DNA of 43,808 nt from Chlamydomonas sphaeroides (GCA_001662425.1 BDDC01000020.1:1-43808); one strand, 5' to 3'; counted from the first letter of the stretch, positions 1 to 11,476 are shown. The notes: generated by a model not told the origin, from the letters alone. Numbers and translations are program-made.

Positions 1-200
1 AGTGTTCGTTCGTTGTTGGGCGGGGGGAGCACCCCACGTACGACGGATGTGGCGCGCTGCCGAAGCGCAAGCAGCAGCCCGGAGCAATGCAAGCAGCCGT
101 GTGGGTGTTGGCATGCGCTCATGGTGTGCGGTGCCACGACACTGGTGTGAGCGGCCGGCGCTCCGTTTGGTCCGCATCTCCCCTCGCCCTGCTGCCGCAG

Positions 201-1773
201 GTGGCAGACCCCTTCCTCGGCAACGTCGCTGACGTTGCGGGTGGGGCGCGTGATAGCCCGGTGTCCGGGCTGGCACATCCGTTGCTGGGCTGGTGTGGGT
301 GCATCTGGCCATGCCGACTGGTGTTGTGCCTCCGTAACGCTGCGCCCTTTGCTTCCTCCCCCTCGCAGGCTGGAATACGGCCTACGGGCTGTTTTACAAC
401 CGCCCCGGATCTACCCGAGTGGGTCCCTGCGGCATAAGGCGCCCTCCACCTCTATTGCATCACCTTTGTTTGGGAACTGGAACCACGTCTCTGACCTCGA
501 CCTCGGCCCCTGACGCCTGTTCACATCCCGACCTCCATCCATCCCACCCCAGGTGGCTCGCTCCACGCTGGCTGTGGCTGGCCTGGTGGACCCCGACTGG
601 CTGGTGGAGATTGAGCTGGTGGCCGTGTACCCGGTGGGTGTCCAGGGCCGCAGCGGCAGAGTCGCATGGTGCGTATCTAGGAGGGTCCTGACACGCCTCG
701 CCCTGCCCGTCCCTGCCCTTTCCCCGCAGACTCGCGTGCCCCTCGACTACGTGCCCAGCGGGACCCCCGGAGGTGAGGACGGACCCGGCCATGTCGAAGC
801 GCAGTGACACACCACGGCAGGAGTCCGCACGCACGCAACACGTACCGCTCAGCCCCGTGTCTTGCCTTCACTCTCTTCCCCTTGCCCCCAGTACCCACCG
901 ACCTGGTCCGGTGGGGCAACAACGGCACTGGAAACATCCTCACCGGCGTATCCATCCCCCCGGACCACGCAATCTGTGAGTGCTGCCGCTGGCCGACATA
1001 CTTGGGGAAGGCAGCAGGACGCGGCTCGCTTCGGCAGGAGGGCTCCCGCGCTTCGGCCCTGAAACTCCCGCCCCACGCACGGCCCCATACCCCGACGTTC
1101 AACATCTCCCTCACCCCAAACACGCGCAGACTGGAGCTCCGGCACCGTGCCCTCGGTCCAGAACGCCTCGGCGCCGGCCGGCTCGCGCGAGCGCTTCGGC
1201 AACACCACCGTACAGGTATGGCCTTGCACGACCATGTAAGACACCTACATAGCTTTCGCACTCACGGCATGCCCAGCCTTGACCCTTTGCCGGGGGGCAA
1301 GGCTAAGCGGCGCCACCGTGCGCTGTGCCTCCAAGCCCATTCGCATGTCGCTTGCCCTCTTGCCGCACTGCCTCCCTCCAGGCACGCTCCATTCTCAGCC
1401 GTCTGGCTGCGCTGTCCAACGAGACCGGCCTTCTGGGTCTCTCGACCGCCGTCTTCATGCGAGTCTACCTGACGCCCGACCCCTTCCTCAACGGCGCCGT
1501 AGACTACAGTGGCTGGTTCGCCGCCTATGCCGAGTTCATGAACCTGCCCGGCATCACGCCAAAGGTGAGGGGGTGAACGGGGCCATGCACCCATCTTCGT
1601 CCTGCATGACTGGAACATTTCTTGCTATCTGACCTGATATCAACGTACTTTCGCTCTGCCAACCGCAGGTGGCCCGCTCTACGATGGGCATCCCCTCCCT
1701 CAACAACCCCGACTGGAGGATAGAGATCGAGATCGTGTCGGTGTTCCCAGAGCAGCCGTTTCTGGCGCCCTGA
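201..1773 (+). CDS. Tandem RidA-domain protein, 5'-truncated by the window edge
   Basis: This is the 3' part of a multi-domain RidA (YjgF/YER057c/UK114) gene; members hydrolyse reactive 2-imino acids to 2-oxo acids and ammonium. Eight exons chain in frame: 201-240, 369-418, 553-633, 730-772, 892-975, 1130-1215, 1382-1564 and 1669-1773 (TGA). They give the second half of one RidA domain and one complete domain. Family signatures are the VADPFL and WNTAY..FYNRPGS segments, then VARSTLAVAGL with IEIE, and in the last domain VARSTMGIPSL with IEIEIVSVFP. The Arg of each ARST matches the catalytic Arg of RidA. The exons match the second and third domains of the minus-strand gene at 12130-17020 almost one for one, so at least one more domain and the N terminus should lie left of base 1. 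Bases 1-200 read as intron. Unlike its paralog, this copy has an intron at 241-368. Family assignment is firm; secretion is inferred only from the paralog. Confidence 0.88.
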
Positions 1774-2432
1774 GCGACCGCTTGCCGCCGCGCTGCGACC
1801 GGGCGGCGGCGCTGGGCGCGAAAGAAGGGGATGAAGTCTAGTGTGTGAAAAAAGAGAAACGAATCCAATAACCTATGTGTGTGTTTGCGTACCTCATGGG
1901 CCAGGTAGCCCGCGGTGCCACGGTGCTGGCTGCTTGTTGTGCGACACAAGGCCTCACAAGTTGACCCCATTGCTGTCCGGGCATGGTGGACACCGCGGCA
2001 TCGCGTGGAGGGGGAGGGGTCACCACCGCGTCAGAGGAGCGCACGAGGCAGGGCTTCGCCGTTGCCCCCATCCAAATGGAACTGCGCGCGCGTGTGTGCG
2101 CGTGATCACATGTTCGGGTGAGTGCAATCGCGTGCCACGGTGTGTGTGCGTTGGGGCGGGGCGTCTCCTATCTTGTGTTGCCTTGGGTTGAGGCCGCGGC
2201 CTGTGCTGTGCCGACGTGCGGAGCTGACGTGCACAGCACATGGCCGGTGCAGCCCCGCTCTCCCCTGGCCGCGCTTGTGTTCTTTATAACGGGCCAATTA
2301 TGCGTGTGAACACAATTGATTGTGTCTAACATGTGCATACGCTGCTGCTGGCGTTGCGCTGTGCTGCTCGCGCGCACCGGGCGCAACGAGGGCATGACGG
2401 AGATGGCTGGCGCAATTGCCTTAAACCTCAGT

Positions 2433-2464
2433 GTTCTGATAATCAGAACCCTGTCAATGACAGG
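2433..2464. repeat. Two back-to-back palindromes near a poly(A) site
   Basis: GTTCTGAT-A-ATCAGAAC (2433-2449) has perfect 8-base arms around one base. It abuts CCTGTCA-A-TGACAGG (2450-2464), which has perfect 7-base arms around one base. Together they could form two adjacent hairpins at the RNA 3' end, 15 bases before the candidate poly(A) signal. Confidence 0.8.
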
Positions 2465-2478
2465 ACTGCACTGGCGGC

Positions 2479-2483
2479 TGTAA
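2479..2483 (+). other. Candidate poly(A) signal TGTAA for the first RidA gene
   Basis: TGTAA is the usual polyadenylation signal in Chlamydomonadales. This copy lies about 705 bases after the TGA at 1771-1773, a normal 3' UTR length for these algae. Confidence 0.55.
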
Positions 2484-2847
2484 AAGCGACAGACAACGAG
2501 GCAAGGGTCCTTGGGCCGGACCCCGGGCCGGCTGGGTAACGGGCGCTGGGAAGTGGCACGGACGCGCGCCGCAAGCCCCTAAAGCATACAGTGCCGTTGG
2601 TGGAACCTTACACAACCTATGCATATCTCATGCGCACACAATTGGAAACCCACGCTGCAGAAGTCGAGAGCAGCAGTTCGACATGGCGAGCCAGCTGCTC
2701 GGCATCGCACGTAGCAACATCATTGCACCAACATTTGTAGTTCTGTACATAGCCTGAAGAAACTGCGGCAAGGCCGCGGCACAGGCACACTGTCGACTGT
2801 GAATTGCTGCTTTCTTCAGCCACCCGAAGCAGCAACTATTGCTAAGC

Positions 2848-5800
2848 ATGGTCTTCAAGGAAAGTGCGGCGAAGGTTATTGACTTACTCCAACGAGAATG
2901 GCTCAAGAAACGAGGCGTCCCGCTGCCGCCCCCAAGTGAGTAGTGCTGACTTCCTCAGCAAGCAGTCGGTCGACGTGAGGGCACCCCAGCGGGGATGCAC
3001 CCCGCCCCACCCCAAACCCGCCCCCATGTCCCAACACCCTTACCGTCCACGCCGTTTCCCGCGACAGCCCTCACGGCGCAGCAGCGGGCCGAGATCGAGG
3101 AATGCTTCGAGATGCTGGACAGCGACGGCAGTGGGGCAATCGACGTGGAGGAAATCTACCAGGCCTTCGGCTCGCTCGGCTTCTCGCTGTCGCGCGGCGC
3201 CATCGAGGACCTCATGCTTGAGGCGGACCCCGACGGCTCGGGAGAGCTCGAGCTTGACGAGGCAAGTCCGCGGCGCGCCTTGCTGCGCTGTGGAATGTCA
3301 TCTAGCCGCTACGCTGTGACGCCATGGCCGGACGCTCCTCCAGCGATGCCCATGCCCCACGCCAGCCGCTGCGGCGAGTGCACAGCTGCGGCGGGGGCGG
3401 ACGCTTGGCATCGGAGCTAGCAGCTCCCAGCGAGCTCCCAGCTATAGCCGAGGCCGCCAGCCCCTGACTGAGCGTGACACTTCTGATGGCTCCTGCTCCA
3501 TTGCCGCCGCTGCCGCAGTTCCTGTCGCTCATGGGCCGGGCCATCTACCACCCCGAGACCGACGCCAAGGAGCTGGTGGCCAACACGGAGTCGGTGGGCA
3601 GCCGGCGCGCTTGGCCCCCTTTTCGTGAAAAACGTATGCGTCATCATAATCTTTACATGGCCGTACTTAGTACCGTGTGCGGTTGCGGACGCGGCCAGCG
3701 CCAAGGCGTTCGTGGCCAGTGTCTCGGCGGGCAGCCGGAGCAGCGCATTGCGGCGGTTCGCAGCGGCCGCAGCAAGCTGGCCGCAGCAGCAGCGGCCGCC
3801 TGGGTTTGAGCCCCATGCTCGCAGACGCGCGGCACAGCCGCTGGGTCCATCGCCGGGGTCCGCGGCGCCCCTCGGCCAGCTCCCGTGCAGCGCACATGGC
3901 CGCGGCCGTGTTCACAGGGGCAGGCGCAGGCGCACCGGCTGCAAGCGGCGCAGCCCGCGGGCTGGCCTGGGGCCGCACCGTCTGCTGCGACGCCCTGGGA
4001 TTGCGCCGCCCTATCACCTACCTGCGCCCTTAGCCGCGCGTTGCCCGCTCACCGCCGCCGGCCCTCGCCGTGCTCCTCGCGGCCGCAGGGCTCCATGTCG
4101 TTCGCCGACGCGGTGCGCGCCTTCCGCCGCAAGAAGCTCATCGCGGCGCTCATAGAGGGCGGCGCCGCGCGGCACAAGGTGGTGGAGTTCCACGAAAAGG
4201 TGCAGGTGAGGCGGGGCCGCGGCGAACGGGTGCTGTGTCGCACGGGTCCATTACGTCGGCTGGTAGGGCCAGGAGCCCGTTGCCAGCCCGGCACCGCACC
4301 GCTGCCCGTGCTGCGGCGCCCGCTTGGCCCCCGCCTCGGCCGCGGCGCCATGGCCCCCGCGCCGCAACTCCGGCCTCAGGCGCGGGCTGGCGCGCTCATT
4401 TGCCCTGCGCCCCATCCGCGCTCCCCTGCCCCGCCCTGTCCCATCCCACCAGGAGCTGGTCAAGGAGGAGGCCGCCGAGCTGCGCGCGCGCGCCAACACG
4501 CACGCCATCTACGAGCGCATGGAGACGGCGCGCGCGGAGCGAGGCAAGCTGGCCAAGGTGGTGGTGCCCGCCTCGCAGCGCGCAGCGCGGGTGAGGCCGG
4601 ACTGCGGCGCGGGGCCCCGGGGCCTCAGGCAGCGGCGGCGGGCCGGCTGCGCTCGGACGTGTGCTTGCTCCGCCCTGCCCTCTGTGCATTACGCCCCCGC
4701 CTGCACCAGGACCCTCGTCACTGCTTTCGCAACCTCCACCCATTTTATACCCCCGCCTGCACCTTGCCGCACGCTCTGTCCCCGTCCTGACTGGCCCACC
4801 TGCGCTCGCTCAACTCCGGCCCAACCCCGCAGGTTAAGTCGCGGCTGCAAGACGCCATCGGCCGCTCGCTGGGCGCCTTCTCGGAGCTGTACGCCCACAT
4901 GTACGACAAGGACGGCGCCGGACTCGTGGCCTCGGCCCCCGGATCCGGATCCGTCACGGAGCGCGACATGGATGGATCCGACACCGGATCCAGGGTGGAT
5001 TCGCTGCCCGGCAGCCCCAAGGGCCACGAGCCCGGCGGCCCTGCGCCGCCGCTCCGCAGCCGCAGCCGCCGCGGCGTGGGCTTTGGCAGCCCCCGCACCC
5101 CCTCGCCGGAGCCCAGTGCGCTGGGTACGGCACGTACGACACAGGGCGGCGTCACGTTCATGACGGAGGCGCACGTGGAGCCGCAGTCCGCCCGCGGTGG
5201 CGGCGGCGGCGGTGCTGGCGGCATTGGCGCCACTACCGGCCTGGCCGCCAGCCCCGCCGCTGCCATGAGCGCGGTCGCGAGGTTGCAGCAATCGGCGGTG
5301 CGTGGGGGGTTTTCATTTCTAAAGAGGGTCTGAGAGCGGGGTTACACTGAAGCTCTCCGACGGTCTGCGATCCGTGGGGTCGCTGCCGAGCCTGCCAGCC
5401 GCACAGCCCCATGTGGGTTGCGCCGTGGCTCGCGGGGACTGCGGAGCTGGGTGCCCGCCTGCGGCTTCGGGGCACGAGCACGCATGCCCTGGAGCCCTGC
5501 AGCCCCTGCGCCAGCCCCTCCCTCCCCTCCTCTCGCTCCTGAGGCCCCCGGCCCCTGGCGACCGCGTCAGAGCCACACGCCCCAGGCACCGACTGCGCGC
5601 TCAGCGCCAGCGCCCCTCCCACTGAGCGCCAGCGCCCCTCCCACTGAGCGCCAGCGCCCCTCCCACTGAGCGCCAGCGCCCCTCCCACTAAGCGCCAGCG
5701 CCCCTCCCACTAAGCGCCAGCGCCCCTCCCACTTAGCGCCACCCCTGGCCGCCACCGCCCGCCCGCTGCCCGCTGCCCTCGCCCCCCCCCCCAACAGAGG

Positions 5801-8800
5801 GGAGACAGCAGCGCGCGCAACAGCGCCCGAAACAGCGCGCGCGACAGCGCCCGGGCGCCGCCCTCTGCGGTCGCGAGCGGCCCGCTGCCGCCGGCCGAGG
5901 GCTTCAGCGGCTGGTCGCTGGGCCCGCTGCCGCTGACCCGCTCGGCCTCACTCAACTCGGTGGACTCAGCGACCGGGCGGGTGAGTGGCCTGGCGGCCCA
6001 AGAGCCCTGATTGGGTAATCTTAGGTGGCATGGAGGGAGAACGGCGATAGGACGCACACACGGGGGGCTTGCGGCTGCTGGCAGCGGTCGTGTTGTGAGG
6101 GGTGGCTGCCGTGTGTCCCCCCGTGCGTTACCCCGTGCGTGCCACTGTGATGACCGTCGCCCCGTCACACCACCTCGCTGCGGCAGGTGGCGTGCGCCAA
6201 GAGGCCTGCGTGTTGCCTCATGACGTTTGCCTCCACACCCTTCCACTGCCGCCACCCTCTGATGCAGGTGGCCAAGCGCGTCACGGTCTCGGTGCTGCGC
6301 TACTTCAAGCAGCTGGAGGAGCTGAGCCGCAAGCAGGCGAGCGCGCGAGCTCCGCCTTCGTGCGTTGTGACCACACTGATTCTATGAACAATGAAGACAA
6401 ACTAACTCGATAGACTCGATGGAGTAGATCGACTTTATCGACGGTTGCGGAGCGACAACCTTCGTGTGCATGGCGCTGCGTGCATCTGTTGCTGCCCGTC
6501 CCCGGCCCTTTGCACCTCGCGCCGCATTGCACGGCACCCCGCCGCCCCGCGCCACCGTGCCTTGAAGCCTTGCCCCGCCACTCCCTCGCCCCGCGCCACT
6601 CCCTCGCCCCTCACCCCACAGGAGCAGCGCTTCGACGAGGCAGCCCGCCTGAACGCCTCCCTGGTGCAGCCGCCGCCCGACAAGTCGGAGTTCGCGCAGA
6701 CCGTGCTGCCGCTGCGGCCGGCGTCGCGCGTCGCGCACAGCGGCAGCGGCGCCGGCGACGGCAGCAGCAACGTCCAGGGCACCGCCGCTGGCCTCGGCCT
6801 CCGCAGCCCCAGCCCAGGCGGCGCGCCGATGCACCCCCACCCCTGGGGCGTGCGCGCACCCGACGGCAGCAGCGCCCGCCGCGCGCTCACGCCGACGGCC
6901 ATGGGCGGCGGCGCCGCTGGGCCGCGGGCCCCGTCGCGCAATGGCCCCGCCGGCGCCGGCACGACGCGCCGCAGCCTTGACCTTCCTCGTGACCGGCAGC
7001 CGCACCACCACGACCGCCGCCTGGCGTCAGCGGCGCAGGCGGTGCCGCTCTCCTGGCCAGAGCCGTGCAGCCCGGCGCCGCCGGCATCGCCGCCGCTGGC
7101 GCCGTCGCCGTCGCCGTCGCCGTCGCAGCTGCCGTCGCCGGGCGCTGTGGCCCACACGGCCGTCAGCAGGGCTTGGAGGCAGACCCCGGGCTTCGGCCGC
7201 GCTAGCTCCCGAGCCGGCCCCGGGCTTGCATTTGGCTGGGGCTCGGGCCTGTCCCCCGGCAGCGCCTTGCGCGGGGCGGGGGGCCCAGGGAGCTTCGGCC
7301 TAGCGGCGACACTGGTGGGCGCCCGCGCCGCCGCCGCCGCCGCCGCCGTCGCGGCCCCCAGCGGCGCCGCTGACCTCGACGACCTGACCTGGACAACCGT
7401 GTACGAAGCCGGCGGCGGCGGCGTTGCGCCGCCAGACCCCAGGGCGAGCTGGTGTGGCCCGGGGGTGGCGGCGCCGCCGGAGCCGGGCCGGGGCGGTGGC
7501 GCCGCCACATCGCTGGCGGCGCTGACCGACGGCGGCGCCGCCGCCGCCAGCCCGCGTACGCCGCCGCCGCGTGCGGCCACCAGCATGGCCCTGATGAGGT
7601 CGACGGCGCACGCCGACGCGGCGGCGACGCCGACGCTGGCGAGGGGCCGCGGCAGCGAGCGTGAGCCCAGCGGCAAGGGCCGGCGGCACGAGCGCAGCCG
7701 CAGCCCAAGCCCAGGCGAGGACGGCGCCGCTGCTGCCGGCCTCAGCCACAGCCCCGGCGGCGCCGCCGCCGCCGTCGGGCCCATGACGCGAGCCTGGGTC
7801 GACACCAGCCGGTCGGTGGCGGAGCTCGTCCTCCCTTCCGGAGCCGGCGGCGGCGGCGGCGGCGGCGGCGGCCAGAGCCCTGTCACGACGCACCGTGCCG
7901 CCGCGGCGGCGGCTGACGCGGCCGGGCACGTGCCCCGCCACGGCGGCGGCGGCGGCGGCGCCGCCGCCGCCGCCGCCGGGCCGGCGTCGCGCACCGGCTC
8001 GCCCGCCACCACCTTCCAAGGCATGCTGCCGACGCTGGCACCCGCCACCGACGGGCACGGCTCGGGGCCCAACTCGCCCGGTCGCCTCGGCGGCGGCAGC
8101 TCCTTCAAGCACGGCCCCTTCCGGGCGGCGTCGCGCGGCCCGGGCGCCTTGGGCGTGGCGTCAGGCCCCGAGGCGGCGGCGCTGGTGGATGGCGTGGTCA
8201 GCATCGGGCCCGCGCCAGCCAAGGTTTTGACGCCGCTGCCGGGCGCGCTTGCGCGCGCCGTGGCGCAGGAGGCGGCGGTGCGGGAGGCGGCGGCGAGGGA
8301 GGCGGCGGCGAGGGAGGCGGCGGAGGCGGCGCGCAGGGGCCTGGCGGCCGAGGCGCCGGAGCAGCGCGGCATGCTCAGCCGCAACTCGCGCTGGCGGGTG
8401 CTGGAGCTGGAGTCGGGGCAGGCGACGGTGTCTGCGGCGGCGGCGGTGGCGACGGGCTTTGGCGGCGGCGCCAGTCGCAGCCCGGGCCGCGGCCAGGGGT
8501 TGGCCCGGCTGGATGCTCCGGTGGCAATAGCGCCAGCGCCAGCGCCAGCGCCAGCGCCAGCGCCAGCGCCAGCGCCAGCGCCAGCGCCAGCGCCAGCGCC
8601 CACGGCGCCAGCGCCAGCGCCAATGCCGACGGCGCCACCTGCTGCCTTCGAGCCGTACTTCCGCGACGCGCCGCGCAGTGGCGGCGGTGCTCCGGCGGCG
8701 CCGCCGCCGCCGACCGGCGGCGACGCTGGCGGCCTCGACATGGACGCAATCCTGGCGGACGCGGAGGAGGCGAACGACCAAGCCCGCTGGGACGCCAAGC

Positions 8801-10143
8801 CCGACGACGCGCCTCCGCCGCCGCCGCCGCCGCCAGCGCCACGTGAGCCGGCCACGGCACACGCATCCGGCGGCGCCGTCAGCCCCATCGCCAGCGCCCG
8901 GCCGCCCTGTGACCTCGTGGCGTCCGAGCCTAGCGTGGGGCCAACCGTGAGCGCCGCGGCGGCGGCCGCCGCCGCGGCGCCGCTTGGCCGAAGGTCGTCG
9001 GCGCTGACGCGCGGCTCCCACTCGTCGGTGTCGTCGCTGCCGTCACCCAGCAGCTCGCGGCCGCCGTCGCGGGCGCCGGCGGCGTCGGGCGGCCACCTGC
9101 ACGTGCTGGTGCCGTCGGCGCCACACGCGGCCGCGCAGCTCATTGCCTCACCCCAAGCGCAGCACCACCAGCACCAGCACCCGCAACAGCACCCGCACCC
9201 GCAACAGCATCCGCAACAGCAACAGCAACAGCAACATCACCCGCAACAGCAACAGCACCGGCCGCCGGCGGCGGCGGCGGCGCCGTCACCGCGTGCCGGC
9301 TCCTGTGGCGGCTCCGCCGGCAGTGGCGACGGCGGCCTGCTGCCCAGCCGCAGCCCGCCGTCCTTCTCCGCCGGCATGGCGGCGCCGTCGGCGCCGCCGC
9401 CGTCGGCGCCGAGCCCCGTGCCGGTGCTGCCGCCGCGTGCCGCCAGCCCCGGCCCGCGCGGAGCCTACGTGGGCATCGCTCGCCGGATCTCCAGCACCGG
9501 CGGCGGCGGCGTGGCGGCAGCACGGGCGCCGTCGGCCAAGCCGCACCAGGGGCCCCAGCTCAGCCTGGAGCCTGGACGTGGGCCCAAGGTGGGCCTTGGG
9601 CCGTCGGGCCGCGGCCCCCACGTGGTCGTCACGTACCAAGGCGCCCCCGTGTCTCGTGCGCCAGACGGCTCCGTGCTGATGCCCGCGGCGGCGCCGCCGG
9701 CGCCCGGCAACGGCGAGGCGGCGCCGCCGCCGTCGCCGTCGCCGTCGTCGCTGGCGGCGCCGCACGCCGAGTGGACGGCGGCGCCGCCGCCGGCGGCGCC
9801 GCGCGCGCCGTCGTTTACGAGCCAGCGGACGCACTCGACGGTCTCACGTCACACCGCACCCCAGCTCGGCACCGCCCGCCGCTCGGCGACGGTCGGCGGC
9901 GGTGGCGACCTGGCGCGGCCGGCCAGCGGCGGCGGCCCCGCGGCGGCTGCAGCCGCGCCGGCGCTGTCCGGCGACGCTGGCGGCAATGCGGATGTGGGTG
10001 ATGGTGCGGGAGCGCGCCCGACCAGCTCCGGCCGCCGGCCTAGCGACGCAGTGTTGGCGGGCATGGCTGCGGGTGAGCTGGGCCCTTGGGAGGCGGGCAG
10101 CGTGGCTAGCGGCGGCGGTGAGGTCGCGGGCGGCAGCGGCTGA
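2848..10143 (+). CDS. EF-hand protein with very long low-complexity C-terminal tail
   Basis: Exons chain as 2848-2935, 3068-3261, 3519-3593, 4089-4205, 4453-4590, 4833-5297, 5798-5980, 6268-6336 and 6622-10143 (TGA), giving about 1,616 residues. The start ATG opens MVFKESAAKVIDLLQREWLKKR. Near residues 35-95 lie two canonical calcium-binding EF-hand loops, DSDGSGAIDVEE and DPDGSGELELDE, followed by FLSLMGRAIYHPE, a centrin/calmodulin-like arrangement. A charged, helix-prone, probably coiled-coil region follows (exons at 4089 and 4453). Exon 6622-10143 is almost entirely Ala/Pro/Gly/Ser/Arg-rich, with an Ala-Pro run (8530-8600) and a Gln/His tract (9157-9264). The introns at 3262-3518 (GAG|GCAAGT) and 6337-6621 (CAG|GCGAGC) appear to use GC donors. 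An extra in-frame exon between 3594 and 4088 is possible. No TGTAA was found in the first 850 bases after the stop. A calcium sensor with a disordered scaffold tail is a reasonable guess; I do not recognise the gene. Confidence 0.82.
5603..5744 (+). repeat. 22-bp intronic minisatellite, six copies
   Basis: The unit AGCGCCAGCGCCCCTCCCAC plus two bases starts at 5603, 5625, 5647, 5669, 5691 and 5713, with a partial seventh at 5735. Only the last two bases of the unit vary (TG, TA or TT). It sits in the intron 5298-5797 of the EF-hand gene. It creates artificial repetitive frames on the minus strand. Confidence 0.93.
8530..8600 (+). repeat. Hexanucleotide GCGCCA repeat encoding an Ala-Pro run
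   Basis: A near-perfect run of GCGCCA/GCCAGC hexamers codes for alternating Ala and Pro inside the last exon of the EF-hand gene. A second short block follows at about 8605-8621. The same run read in other frames makes Arg/Trp or Gly/Ala shadow frames. Confidence 0.92.
9157..9264 (+). repeat. Gln/His-rich tract (CAG/CAA/CAC codons)
   Basis: CAG, CAA and CAC codons dominate, encoding a run of Gln, His and occasional Pro within the disordered tail of the EF-hand protein. Similar polyQ/H tracts are common in volvocine regulatory proteins. Confidence 0.85.
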
Positions 10144-11009
10144 GCGGCTGAGCGGCGGGCTGGTGGTGGCTGGCGACGCAGGGGCTTTGGGTTGACAATC
10201 ATTGAATGGGTTACTCCGGAACCCTCCGTTGTTCTGGGTTAGAGCAACCCCGTTGTGGCATCCCCAGCAGGGCGGGCATGGAGGTTGCGGGCGGTAGTTG
10301 CTGGGCCAGGGTGTGTGCGGATGCAGGTGCGATTGGGGGGGACCACTACCAGGCGGGAGGCGGTGGCGGATAGCTGCGCATGGGGCCGCATGGGTGCTGT
10401 GATGTGACCCGGGGTTTTGCGGAGGCACTGAGGTTGCGAGCCAGTTGCATGTTCGCATGTGTCCTGGCTTGCATGACAGCATTTAGAACTGCCGGGACTG
10501 AGAGGGTGTGGGCGGCTTAACAAGTTGCAGTTGTGCGGTCTTGCCCTGGACCTGCCAAAAAAACACCGGTAGTTGTGCTGCAGGATTGTTGCAGAGGGTT
10601 TCGGTGTTGAAGGCCGGCGAGGTGAATCGCAGGCTCAGCAAGTCCTTCACGAGTCAAGGGCGGCTCCGTGCGGTAGGGTGCGGTGCGAGCGCTGCGTTAA
10701 TGGCGTGCAGGCAGGCGTTCGGCAAGTGGTGGCCGTGCATGTGGCCATGTTGGCTGTGGCTATGCTGGGTTGCGCATGGCTGTGCTGGGCATGCGTGCGT
10801 TCGGGCCGCGATGGTGGCCGTTGTCGCGCGCTTGAGCCATGTGACGTGCGAGGCTGGCACGCGCGCCCTCGCTTGCGCGGACGGCACAATATCGGCGATG
10901 CCGTTGTCAACTTCGACATGCCTCGCTGTTACACGCTTGCAAGGCTCGAGCAAGCGCTAGAAGGCGACGGCGCATAACGTGAAGTGAAGATTACGTGAGC
11001 GTCCCTGGT

Positions 11010-11155
11010 TTCGGGTGCGACGGGTTTCAGCCTAGGGTTGTCGGTTATGGCGCTAGGTTTCTCGGTCTAGGTTCTCGGCAATAACCGCCGGGGTTCCAAC
11101 ACATCTAGCATCAGGGCTTGGCAAGGTTCAAGGTTCAGGGTTAGCTAGGTTTCAG
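11010..11155 (+). repeat. Degenerate telomere-like CTAGGTTT/CTAGGGTT repeats
   Basis: The words CTAGGGTT, CTAGGTTT, CTAGGTTC, CAGGGTTAG and CTAGGTTTC recur at irregular spacing. They resemble, imperfectly, the TTTTAGGG telomere unit of Chlamydomonas and TTTAGGG of plants. A related stretch is present at 19993-20096. Confidence 0.45.
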
Positions 11156-11471
11156 GCACGCTCGGGCTTAGCGCCGTCAGCAGCAGGGGAGACCCCTGGC
11201 GACCGTCAATGGCTTCGCTTTACTCAATTCGTGGCAGTCCCTACGCAACCACCTCCTCCCGGCCGCCGTGCGGGGTAAAGGCCTCTGCTACGGCGCTGCC
11301 CTGGCGGTGCGTGTTGCGCTGTTGCGAGGACGCAACTGCTTTAGGGACCGGACTGGCCGGGAAGAGGCATTGCGCGTGCCCCGGGATCAACCTGGATCGA
11401 TAGGAACGGAGCCCAGCGGTGAGCAATGATATTCCTTCTTTGATTTCGTTCTAGTTTATTATTATGGTTGG

Positions 11472-11476
11472 TTACA
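11472..11476 (-). other. Candidate poly(A) signal TGTAA for the minus-strand RidA gene
   Basis: TTACA on the plus strand is TGTAA on the minus strand. It lies about 655 bases after the stop at 12130-12132, similar to the other 3' UTR lengths inferred here. Confidence 0.5.

Larger units (their letters stand above)
1774..2847. other. Intergenic: RidA 3' UTR and EF-hand gene 5' region
   Basis: I see no convincing exon chain here. The first 700 bases are probably the 3' UTR of the upstream RidA gene, ending near the TGTAA at 2479. The remaining 360 bases would hold the promoter and 5' leader of the EF-hand gene starting at 2848. The stretch contains three short palindromes (2311-2326, 2433-2449, 2450-2464). 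No TATA box stands out. Confidence 0.5.

Noticed and set aside
3594..4088. Additional EF-hand gene exon reading ADAASAKAFVASVSAGSRSSALRR at about 3684
   Set aside because: The peptide is plausible, but I found no acceptor that opens this frame in phase, so I left it as a possibility and not a modelled exon.
6435..9143. 902-codon open frame on the minus strand
   Set aside because: It lies antisense to the EF-hand gene's long last exon, whose plus frame continues a phase-consistent splice chain. GC-rich third positions keep reverse frames open, and the translation shows no domain.
10508..10977. Overlapping 150- and 134-codon plus frames downstream of the EF-hand gene
   Set aside because: Two frames are open over the same bases, with no motif, no intron borders and no poly(A) signal nearby.
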